Of a stretch of 64,000 nucleotides of DNA, positions 17,206 to 23,976 are shown piece by piece. Numbering within the stretch: the first letter of the stretch is position 1; the number at the start of each line of letters is the position of its first letter. A program made the translations under genes and the position numbers. This stretch comes from Collimonas sp. PA-H2 (lineage in GTDB: Bacteria; Pseudomonadota; Gammaproteobacteria; Burkholderiales; Burkholderiaceae_D), in assembly GCF_002564105.1 (NCBI RefSeq), contig NZ_PDBX01000001.1:1550001-1614000 (forward strand), given 5' to 3'. Below the pieces are notes generated by a model that did not search any database, was not told the origin of the DNA, and saw only the letters and a list, made by a program, of their open reading frames with translations.

Positions 17206-17238
17206 ACATATGTAAAAACTGACAATGGTTTTAGCGAC

Positions 17239-18021
17239 ATGGACCCACTTTCCACGTACTTTCCGCTCAAAAACAAGGTCGCCCTGGTCACCGGCGCGGC
17301 GCGCGGCATAGCTTTACACATTGCCTGTGCCTTGTCTGCGGCTGGTGCACATTTAGCGATCCTGGATGAGCGGGAGCAGGAAGGAGGGGTTATTGCGGGG
17401 CTGTTGGCCAGCAAACAGAGCGAGGTCCGGTTCTGGCAACTGGATGTCAGTGACAACGACGCCGTGCAACAAGTGATTACGGCAGTTGAAGCGCACTTCG
17501 GCCGCATCGATATTCTGGTCAACAGCACCGGCGTCGATGCCAATCAGCCGTATGCATACGGGCTGTCGCAGAAACATTGGGAAAAGGCCATGATGGCCAA
17601 CGTCAACGGCAGCATCCTGTGCAGCAAGCACGTGGCGCCCGCCATGGAGCGCGCCGGCGGCGGTTCCATCGTCAACGTCCTGGCGCCCTGCGCCATGAAC
17701 GGCAAACAGCATGCAGCCGCCGATCAAGCCGCGAAAGCGACGCTGCGCATGAACAACATGAACGCCATGCGCTACGCCACGCAAAACATCCGCGTCAACT
17801 CCATCCACCCAGGCGTAATCCGCCCCCCCGCCCTGGCCGCAGCCATGCGCAAACGTGACGACCTCACCCAAGCCCTGGCCGACCGCGCCGAACTACAAAT
17901 GCAAACCAGCCGCGGCTCCGCCACCGACGTAGCAGCCGCCATCCTCTACCTGACATCAGACGCCAGCCGTTTTGTCACGGGCAGCGAACTGGTGATTGAC
18001 GCGGGGCCTTGCCATAGCTGA
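17239..18021 (+). CDS. Degenerate SDR-fold protein lacking the catalytic Ser and Tyr
   Basis: A 260-residue SDR-fold protein (starting MDPLSTYF) with the Rossmann N-terminus VALVTGAARGIALHI and the usual C-terminal end (GSELVIDAGPC). Key residues are altered: the third glycine of TGxxxGxG is Ala, NNAG is NSTG, and an ungapped comparison with FabG-type SDRs puts Ala at the catalytic Ser and Asp at the catalytic Tyr (ADQAAK instead of YxxxK), leaving only the Lys. It may bind a ligand or nucleotide without classical dehydrogenase activity. An upstream start (17173) is possible but would run through the inverted repeat at 17165-17205. Confidence 0.8.
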   Translation: MDPLSTYFPLKNKVALVTGAARGIALHIACALSAAGAHLAILDEREQEGGVIAGLLASKQSEVRFWQLDVSDNDAVQQVITAVEAHFGRIDILVNSTGVDANQPYAYGLSQKHWEKAMMANVNGSILCSKHVAPAMERAGGGSIVNVLAPCAMNGKQHAAADQAAKATLRMNNMNAMRYATQNIRVNSIHPGVIRPPALAAAMRKRDDLTQALADRAELQMQTSRGSATDVAAAILYLTSDASRFVTGSELVIDAGPCHS

Positions 18022-18031
18022 TGGCAAGGCT

Positions 18032-18103
18032 GTTGGGGTTGCTTTTGAAGTTGCCGTTGCCGCTGACGTTGCCGTTGCTTTTGACGTTGGGGTTGCTCTT
18101 GAA
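18032..18103 (+). repeat. Four tandem 18-bp repeats
   Basis: Four adjacent 18-bp units: GTTGGGGTTGCTTTTGAA (18032-18049), GTTGCCGTTGCCGCTGAC (18050-18067), GTTGCCGTTGCTTTTGAC (18068-18085) and GTTGGGGTTGCTCTTGAA (18086-18103). The unit length is a multiple of three, so one plus frame reads hexapeptides of the form V-G/A-V-A-x-E/D. A minisatellite liable to copy-number variation. Confidence 0.8.
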
Positions 18104-18121
18104 TTCCGCATTGAGACGTTG

Positions 18122-18216
18122 CCAAATCCGGCGCGTGTCAGCCGGGAATTGTGGGGGACATGTTTGAGCCGAAGGCGAGTTTTGTCCCCCACCCGGCTGA
18201 TACGCGCCGGATTTGG
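18122..18216. repeat. Long inverted repeat (95 bp)
   Basis: The arm starting CCAAATCCGGCGCGTG (18122) pairs with the arm ending ACGCGCCGGATTTGG (18216). Pairing continues inward through TCAGCCGGG/CCCGGCTGA and GTGGGGGACA/TGTCCCCCAC, with a loop around 18161-18182. Arms total roughly 35 bp with few mismatches. It would form a very stable hairpin on either strand. Confidence 0.8.
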
Positions 18217-18273
18217 GGACCTCCTGCGGAGGTGACGGCTTCGGCAGAAGCGGTGCTCCAGCCCTTCTTTTTG

Positions 18274-18320
18274 GTTACTTTTCTTGCGCCCGGCGAGGGG
18301 GCGAAGCAAGAAAAAGTAAC
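18274..18320. repeat. Inverted repeat with 14-15 bp arms
   Basis: GTTACTTTTCTTGC (18274-18287) and GCAAGAAAAAGTAAC (18306-18320) pair apart from one extra A, around a GC-rich loop. I recognise this as a type of short dispersed repeat seen in Burkholderiales intergenic DNA (general knowledge, not checked here). Confidence 0.65.
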
Positions 18321-18420
18321 TAGCTGCCGGGCTACCCCCGGCAAGCATCCACGGAGTACAAAACGTTTTAGCAACCCTCAGACCGTTCTTAGCATGCCAC
18401 CGCACTCACTCCGTAGAACG

Positions 18421-18479
18421 TCAAATGGGGTCAGAGTAATTTTCGCAAAAACCGCGAAAAAAACTCCGACCCCATTTGA
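18421..18479. repeat. Inverted repeat of the GGGGTCAGAGT type
   Basis: TCAAATGGGGTCAGAGT (18421-18437) and ACTCCGACCCCATTTGA (18463-18479) pair with one mismatch. The 25-base loop holds a second hairpin (TTTTCGC/GCGAAAA). Such repeats are often found beside REP-associated (IS200-like) transposase genes, none of which is present here. Confidence 0.7.
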
Positions 18480-18537
18480 CTGCGGCGGCGGTGAATTTGA
18501 CTGCGGCAGCGGCGAATTTAGCTGCTGCTGCGTTGGT

Positions 18538-19572
18538 TTAGAAGTAGCTCAGGCCCAGGGCGGCTTTGACTTCGTCGGCTGTTTTCGCCGCCACCTCACG
18601 CGCCTTGGCCGTGCCTTCTTTCAAGATCTGCATGACATGCCCCTTGTCCTTCGCCAGTTCCTCCCGGCGCGCCCGGATCGGCGCCAACAGATCCTGCAGA
18701 CAAGCCTCCAGCCGCGCCTTGACCAGGCTATCGCCCAGCCCGCCACGCACATAATGCGCCTTCATCTCCGCCAGACCAGCCTTATCCAGATCAAACGCAT
18801 CCAGATACAAGAAAGCGACATTGCCCTCCAGATGCCCAGGATCCTGCACCCGCAAATGCAAAGGATCGGTATACACCTGCTTGACCGCCGCCCGGATCTC
18901 ATCCGCGCTGGCGCCAAGGTTGATGGTATTGCCCAGCGACTTGCTCATCTTCGCCTTGCCGTCGATCCCCGGCAAACGCCCGATTTCCGGCACCAGCGCC
19001 TTCGCCTCCACCAGCACATCGCGGCCAGCGGTACGATTGAAACGCCGCACGATCTCATTGGTCTGCTCGATCATCGGAATCTGGTCCTCGCCCACCGGCA
19101 CCAACGCCGCCTTGAAGGCCGTGATATCAGCCGCCTGGCTGGCCGGATAAGTCAGGAAACCAGCCGGAATATCGCGCTCGAAACCGCGCAAACGGATTTC
19201 TTCCTTGACCGTAGGGTTGCGCTCCAGGCGCGCCACAGTCACCAGGTTAAGGTAGTAAAAAGTCAATTCCGCCAGCTCAGGAATCTGCGACTGGATCAGG
19301 ATGGTTGACTTGGCCGGATCGATACCGACCGCCAGGTAATCCAGCGCCACCTCAACCACATTACGATGCACCTTGTTGGTATCGTCCATATTGTCGGTCA
19401 GCGCCTGAGCGTCGGCCAGCATGATGAACTGCTTGTAGCTGTGCTGATATTCGATACGGTTACGCAAGCTGCCGACGAAATGGCCGAGATGCAAAGGACC
19501 CGTGGGACGATCGCCGGTCAGGATCACGGCAGATTCGGTGGACTTGGGAGACTCGTTCGTTGGCAAACTCAT
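18538..19572 (-). CDS. trpS: Tryptophanyl-tRNA synthetase, type II
   Basis: A 344-residue class I synthetase that charges tRNA-Trp. HIGH-type motif [14 protein letters not shown] at residues 26-39 and KMSKSLGN are intact. The sequence (TGDRPTG start, [63 protein letters not shown]) matches the second-type TrpRS such as Deinococcus TrpRS II and the indolmycin-resistant Streptomyces enzyme. It does not match E. coli TrpS (GNYMGAL) or the about 400-residue form I recall from several Burkholderiales. It could be the only TrpRS or an additional one. Confidence 0.93.
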   Translation of the reverse strand: MSLPTNESPKSTESAVILTGDRPTGPLHLGHFVGSLRNRIEYQHSYKQFIMLADAQALTDNMDDTNKVHRNVVEVALDYLAVGIDPAKSTILIQSQIPELAELTFYYLNLVTVARLERNPTVKEEIRLRGFERDIPAGFLTYPASQAADITAFKAALVPVGEDQIPMIEQTNEIVRRFNRTAGRDVLVEAKALVPEIGRLPGIDGKAKMSKSLGNTINLGASADEIRAAVKQVYTDPLHLRVQDPGHLEGNVAFLYLDAFDLDKAGLAEMKAHYVRGGLGDSLVKARLEACLQDLLAPIRARREELAKDKGHVMQILKEGTAKAREVAAKTADEVKAALGLSYF

Positions 19573-19638
19573 TAACTTTCCTTTTTAGCGATATCCTGAA
19601 AACCCTCTATTGTGCCATTAGCGACGCCGGAGAATAAG

Positions 19639-19672
19639 AAAAGCCGCCGGCGATCTCTCGCCGGCGGCTTTT
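19639..19672 (-). terminator. Rho-independent terminator after the Tim44-domain gene
   Basis: A perfect 15-bp stem, AAAAGCCGCCGGCGA with TCGCCGGCGGCTTTT, loop of 4, with extra T/A runs at both ends so it could work in either direction. It lies about 70 bases after the stop of the minus-strand Tim44-domain gene and before the trpS start region, separating the two transcripts. Confidence 0.85.
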
Positions 19673-19739
19673 TGTTTCCAACCGATGCAATCGGCGGTAC
19701 AGCGCGGCGCTAAGCCAACCCTGCCCGCCAAAACCGCTA

Positions 19740-20684
19740 TCAGCTGGTTTTCTCTTCCTGCTCTATCCCTGCCAGGATCCAGCCGCCCTGGCCGGCGGTC
19801 GGCTTGGACAGGTTCCAGATCTCGGCAAACGGCGCGGCAGCAGCATTGGCGTCTTCCTTGATCATGCCGGTGAAGCGCACGCTTGCCAGGTAGTCGCTAT
19901 CGACGGTGTCGATGCCCAGCAATTCCGCCTCCAGCGAAACCACGTCGGTATGGTTTTCCGAAGCGCCGCGCTCCTGCAATTGCATGCGCAGTTCGGCAAA
20001 CATTTCAGGCGTGGTGAATTCGCGGATATCGTTGCTGTCGGCCTTGTCCCAGGCCGCTTGCAGGCGCAGGAAGTAAGTTTTCGCATGACGCAGGAAACCG
20101 GCTGTATCGAAATCCGCAGGCACGCCCCAAGCAGCGGCGTTCGCTGCACCAGCGCCAACGGCTGCTACCGGCGCAGCGTCAATTGCAGCACGCTGCATAG
20201 GCTGCTCGATACGCGAAGCGATTTCCGGCGTGAAGCTGGACGGCGCTGCGCTGGCGAAAGCAGGCTGCATGCCGGCGTTAGCCGAGTTGCCGCCGGCCAT
20301 TTTGCGGCGCACCAGCTTGTAGATGAACATGGCGGCAAACGCGAACAAGGCGATCATGATCATGTTGCTGATCATGCCGGCCATGGCGCCGCCGAGGCCC
20401 ATGCTGGACAGCAAGGCGCCCAGGCCGAGGCCGAGCAAGGCGCCGCCGAGCATGCCTTTCCACATGCTCGGCTTGGCTGCTGCTGCCGCACCTGCTGCAG
20501 CGGGAGCCGCAGCAGCAGCCGCAGGCTTGGCCGCCTGGCTTGGCGCCGGCGCGGCCTGGCGGTTCATGCTTTGCGATTTTTTGCCGAAGGAGCCGCCACC
20601 ACCCATGCGCTTGGCTTCCACGGTTGAGATACCGGCTGAGAACGTCATGGCAACGGCGATCAGCGCGACGAATAATTTCTTCAT
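19740..20684 (-). CDS. Tim44-like domain membrane protein
   Basis: A 314-residue protein. Residues 1-24 form a signal peptide or membrane anchor (ALIAVAMTFSAGISTVEA). An Ala/Pro/Gln-rich linker (about 40-70) and Gly/Leu-rich membrane segments (about 75-122, GGALLGLGLGALLSSMGLGGAMAG, then MIMIALFAFAAMFIYKLV) follow. The C-terminal Tim44-like domain (about 195-310) contains FLRHAKTYFLRLQAAWDKAD and PEMFAELRMQL. Bacterial members of this family sit in the inner membrane; their role is unclear and not established as protein import. It has its own terminator. Confidence 0.85.
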   Translation of the reverse strand: MKKLFVALIAVAMTFSAGISTVEAKRMGGGGSFGKKSQSMNRQAAPAPSQAAKPAAAAAAPAAAGAAAAAKPSMWKGMLGGALLGLGLGALLSSMGLGGAMAGMISNMIMIALFAFAAMFIYKLVRRKMAGGNSANAGMQPAFASAAPSSFTPEIASRIEQPMQRAAIDAAPVAAVGAGAANAAAWGVPADFDTAGFLRHAKTYFLRLQAAWDKADSNDIREFTTPEMFAELRMQLQERGASENHTDVVSLEAELLGIDTVDSDYLASVRFTGMIKEDANAAAAPFAEIWNLSKPTAGQGGWILAGIEQEEKTS

Positions 20685-20917
20685 ACTTTCTCCTGAGATT
20701 TGACGCCATGTAGAACATGGCTATAGGTACTACGGGTAGTGCTGGCAATGTTGATTCGGGGTCCTCGCATGCACGGCCGATCAGACAGGCCAAGGAAATA
20801 CACAAGGCAATCCGGCAAGTTGAGCGGCAAACTATGACGACGAGGGGGCCGAATAAGAATCCGGCAGATGGCTAGGCGCCCACCGCTGGAACAGAGATCC
20901 AGGCGGCGTGAAGGCGC

Positions 20918-21259
20918 TTATGCTCTAGGAGGAGGTCCGGCCGGCGGCAGGAACGGCGGCTGCCGCGCTTTGTCGTTGCTCAGCGCGGGACTGGATGCGA
21001 TTGCCGTGGCGGCAAATACAAAAGGGAAAGCAGGTACGGTGTCGTCGCCGAGATCGACGTGCATCTCGATATCGTCGGCAAGGCTGTCTTGATCATCCTG
21101 CGCGTCATGGCCGTCGGCCAGGTTGCATTGAGCTGCCGCGGCATCCAGCTGAAACGTGTACGCCAGCGTCGCCGTCGCATCTGCCTTGGATTCGGCGATG
21201 CCTGCAAAGACTTGCATGGGCAGCAGAAACACCAGCAGAAGGATCAGGAAACGTTGCAT
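20918..21259 (-). CDS. Small secreted protein of unknown function
   Basis: A 113-residue protein with an N-terminal signal peptide (MQRFLILLLVFLLPMQVFA), an acidic middle rich in Asp (DGHDAQDDQDSLADDIEMHVDLGDD) and a proline-rich tail. I chose ATG 21259; a TTG seven codons upstream is possible. The size, MQRFLILLL start and His/Asp-rich middle recall the small CzcI-type proteins beside metal-efflux genes, but no efflux gene is nearby and the similarity is weak. It is divergent from the two-component system at 21407. Confidence 0.55.
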   Translation of the reverse strand: MQRFLILLLVFLLPMQVFAGIAESKADATATLAYTFQLDAAAAQCNLADGHDAQDDQDSLADDIEMHVDLGDDTVPAFPFVFAATAIASSPALSNDKARQPPFLPPAGPPPRA

Positions 21260-21406
21260 CAAGGCAGTAAACCACGTCAAGACGAAAATAAAGAGCCATG
21301 ATTATACCAAACGGCAGCAAATTCACAGTCTGTCTTGCTGACAAGAATGAAACGCCATAGACTACAAGCAGCAGCGTCCACTCACCCCACAGGGAACCCC
21401 AAGATC

Positions 21407-22132
21407 ATGCGCATTTTGCTTGCCGAAGACGACAGTGTACTGGCCGATGGATTGACGCGTTCGCTGCGGCAGTCGGGCTATGCCACGGATTGCGTCATGA
21501 ACGGGATGGAAGCGGATTCGGCTTTGTCGACCCAGGATTTCGACCTGCTGATCCTCGACCTCGGCTTGCCGAAAATGAGCGGGCTGGAAGTGCTGCGCCG
21601 CCTGCGCGCCAGAAATTCGCACCTGCCGGTGCTGATCTTGACCGCCGCCGATTCGCTCGAACAGCGTGTCAAAGGTCTGGATCTGGGCGCCGACGACTAC
21701 ATGGCCAAGCCGTTCGAGCTGTCGGAACTGGAGGCGCGCGTGCGCGCCCTGACCCGGCGCGGCGCCGGTGGCGGCCCCACCGTCATCAAACATGGGCCGC
21801 TGAGCTACGACCAGGTCGGAAGGATCGCCTATATCAATGAACAGATGCTGGACCTGTCGGCGCGTGAACTGGGCTTGCTGGAAGTATTGCTGCAGCGCAC
21901 CGGCCGCCTCGTCTCCAAAGAGCAGCTGGTCGACCACTTGTGCGAATGGGGCGAAGAAGTCAGCAACAACGCCATCGAAGTATATGTACACCGCTTGCGC
22001 AAGAAAATCGAAATCGGCGGCGTGCGGATCGCCACGGTGCGCGGTCTCGGCTATTGCCTGGAAAAAATCAGCGAGCCGCATCCCAATCCAATCACCGCGC
22101 TCTCCCCGCTCGATTCTTCCAGCCGCCGCTGA
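21407..22132 (+). CDS. OmpR-family response regulator (TctD-like)
   Basis: A 241-residue response regulator: receiver domain residues 1-115 with acidic pocket EDD (7-9), phospho-acceptor Asp51 (LILDLGLP), Thr at LTAAD and Lys at MAKPF. A winged-helix OmpR/PhoB output domain covers about 130-225 (LDLSARELGLLEVLLQR, VYVHRLRKKI, IATVRGLGYCLE). The start MRILLAEDD is the family start; a longer frame upstream is not supported. It lies 9 bases before the sensor kinase gene, forming a two-component pair of the TctDE/QseBC type that probably controls the symporter genes downstream. Confidence 0.94.
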   Translation: MRILLAEDDSVLADGLTRSLRQSGYATDCVMNGMEADSALSTQDFDLLILDLGLPKMSGLEVLRRLRARNSHLPVLILTAADSLEQRVKGLDLGADDYMAKPFELSELEARVRALTRRGAGGGPTVIKHGPLSYDQVGRIAYINEQMLDLSARELGLLEVLLQRTGRLVSKEQLVDHLCEWGEEVSNNAIEVYVHRLRKKIEIGGVRIATVRGLGYCLEKISEPHPNPITALSPLDSSSRR

Positions 22133-22141
22133 AGCTGAGCC

Positions 22142-23680
22142 ATGGCCTTGTCTCCGGATGCGCTGCCGACCACACATCAGCCCACTGCGCCGCTAGCACA
22201 ACAGGCTGAAGAGCGTGTCCAGCGCTCGCTGTTCGGCGAAATCCTCGACTGGATGCTGGTGCCGCTGCTGCTGCTGTGGCCGATCAGCATTGCGATTACC
22301 TATGTGGTGGCGAAAACCATCGCCAACCAGCCTTTCGACCAGGCCCTGGACGACAGTGTCATGGTGTTGTCGCAACAGGTAATCGAAATCAACGGCAAGG
22401 TGGCGACGCGACTCAACGGACCGGCGCGCGATTTCCTGCGCGCCGACGATATCGACAATGTCTACTACCTGATCACCGATGCGCGCGGCAATATCGTCGA
22501 AGGCGACCGCGACCTGATCATCCCGCCGGCCATCGCCCAGGAAGACACCGCTCATCCCGGCACGGTGCAGCACCGCGACGCTATCCTGCACGGCAATGAC
22601 GTGCGGATTGCCTACGCCTACGTCGACCTGCGCAGCGTCGCCGAGGTCAACGCCACCGCGCCGCCGCGCACGGCGCTGGTGCAGGTTGCGGAAACGCTGG
22701 AAAAGCGGGCGCGCCTGGCGAACGCCATCATCAAGGGCGTGATCCTGCCGCAGTTCCTGATCCTGCCGATCGTGCTGGCGCTGATCTGGTTTGCGCTGTC
22801 GCGCGGACTGTCGCCCTTGTCTGAGTTGCAGCAGCGCATCCGGGCCCGGCGGCCGGACGATCTAAGCCCTATCGATTCGGGCCAGGTGCCGGAAGAAATT
22901 TCGCCGCTGGTGCGTTCCCTCAACGACATGCTGGAGCGGCTCTCGCTTTCGATACAAACCCAGAAACGCTTTATCGCCGACGCCGCGCACCAGATGAAGA
23001 CACCGCTGGCCGGCATGCGCATGCAATCGGAACTGGCTTTGCGCCAGACCCGCCAGGAGGATATCCATCGCTCGCTGGAGCAGCTGGCCAAGAGTTCCGA
23101 GTCTGCCACCCGGCTGGTGAACCAGCTGCTGTCTCTGGCCAGGGCGGAAAACCAGTCGCAGGAAAATGCCCCGTTCGTGCAGCGCGACCTGTCCGAGTTT
23201 GCGCGCGGCGTGGTGCAGGACTGGGTACAGGCGTCTTTCACGCAACGTATCGACCTCGGCTTCGAACAGGCTGAGCAGCCGCTGCCGGTCATGTGCAATC
23301 CCCTCATGCTGCGCGAGCTGCTCGGCAACCTGATCGACAATGCGCTGCACTACACGCCGGTGGAGGGCCGCGTCACGGTGCGTGTGCGCGCCGACGGCGA
23401 GCCCGGACAGGCGCAGTTCGCCATCCTGGAAGTAGAAGACACCGGGCCCGGCATTCCGCCGGCCGAGCGCGATCATATCTTCCAGCGCTTCTACCGCATC
23501 CTCGACAGCAGCCGCGGCGGCAGCGGGCTGGGGCTGGCGATCGTGCGCGAGATCGCCCTGCAGCACGATGCGCAAATCACGATCTCCTACAATCCGCACA
23601 GCAGCGATCTGGAACTGCCGGGCAGCCTGTTCCGCGTCAGCCTGCATTTGCTGAAAACAGCCAAGACAGATTTCCATTGA
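22142..23680 (+). CDS. Sensor histidine kinase (TctE-like)
   Basis: A 512-residue membrane sensor kinase. Transmembrane segments at about 37-58 and 198-220 enclose a periplasmic sensor domain of about 140 residues. HAMP (about 221-270) and HisKA with His283 (AAHQMKTPLAG) follow. The ATPase domain has the N box (LLGNLIDNALHYTP), G1 (DTGPGIP) and G2 (GGSGLGLAI). The periplasmic region fits the TctE N-terminal sensor type, known for tricarboxylate sensing in related proteins. The downstream DUF4212/symporter pair suggests it senses a small organic acid (inference). Confidence 0.93.
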   Translation: MALSPDALPTTHQPTAPLAQQAEERVQRSLFGEILDWMLVPLLLLWPISIAITYVVAKTIANQPFDQALDDSVMVLSQQVIEINGKVATRLNGPARDFLRADDIDNVYYLITDARGNIVEGDRDLIIPPAIAQEDTAHPGTVQHRDAILHGNDVRIAYAYVDLRSVAEVNATAPPRTALVQVAETLEKRARLANAIIKGVILPQFLILPIVLALIWFALSRGLSPLSELQQRIRARRPDDLSPIDSGQVPEEISPLVRSLNDMLERLSLSIQTQKRFIADAAHQMKTPLAGMRMQSELALRQTRQEDIHRSLEQLAKSSESATRLVNQLLSLARAENQSQENAPFVQRDLSEFARGVVQDWVQASFTQRIDLGFEQAEQPLPVMCNPLMLRELLGNLIDNALHYTPVEGRVTVRVRADGEPGQAQFAILEVEDTGPGIPPAERDHIFQRFYRILDSSRGGSGLGLAIVREIALQHDAQITISYNPHSSDLELPGSLFRVSLHLLKTAKTDFH

Positions 23681-23706
23681 CCGTCAATCCGAGACCAGAA
23701 CTATCC

Positions 23707-23976
23707 ATGCTTACTCCCCACCCTCCCAGCCATTGGCGCAGCACCAGGCGACTGACCCTGGCGTTGCTGCTGGTCTGGTTCGTCCTGACCTTTGCCATCA
23801 TCTTCTTTGCCCGGGAACTGGCGAGCATCACCTGGTTCGGCTGGCCGCTGTCGTTCTACATGGCGGCGCAGGGCCTGGCCCTGGGTTATCTGCTGATCGT
23901 CACGTTATACACCTGGCGGATGCACAAGATCGATCGCCGCTATCAGGCTGAAGGCACGGACAGCGACGCGCAATGA
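23707..23976 (+). CDS. DUF4212 small subunit of a sodium/solute symporter
   Basis: An 89-residue protein with two predicted membrane helices (about 17-36, LTLALLLVWFVLTFAIIFFA, and 48-68, FYMAAQGLALGYLLIVTLYTW) and the family's HWRSTRRLT and WRMHKIDRRY segments. It belongs to the DUF4212 / symporter small-subunit family, always found next to a large sodium:solute symporter. Its stop overlaps the symporter start as ATGA, so the two are translationally coupled. The upstream kinase gene ends 26 bases before it. Confidence 0.9.
   Translation: MLTPHPPSHWRSTRRLTLALLLVWFVLTFAIIFFARELASITWFGWPLSFYMAAQGLALGYLLIVTLYTWRMHKIDRRYQAEGTDSDAQ

Larger units (their letters stand above)
18022..18537. other. 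Repeat-rich gene-free region
   Basis: A 516-base stretch between the degenerate SDR gene and the end of trpS (convergent), with no gene I can support. It holds an 18-bp tandem repeat, three separate inverted repeats and a short CCTCC/GGAGG hairpin (about 18221-18233). Open frames through it, including one running antisense into trpS, encode low-complexity or repeat-derived peptides and are rejected. The region looks like an accumulation site for small dispersed repeats. Confidence 0.7.

Noticed and set aside
18151..19308. Open frame of 385 codons from the repeat region into trpS antisense
   Set aside because: Its first part translates the dispersed repeats and the rest is antisense to trpS.
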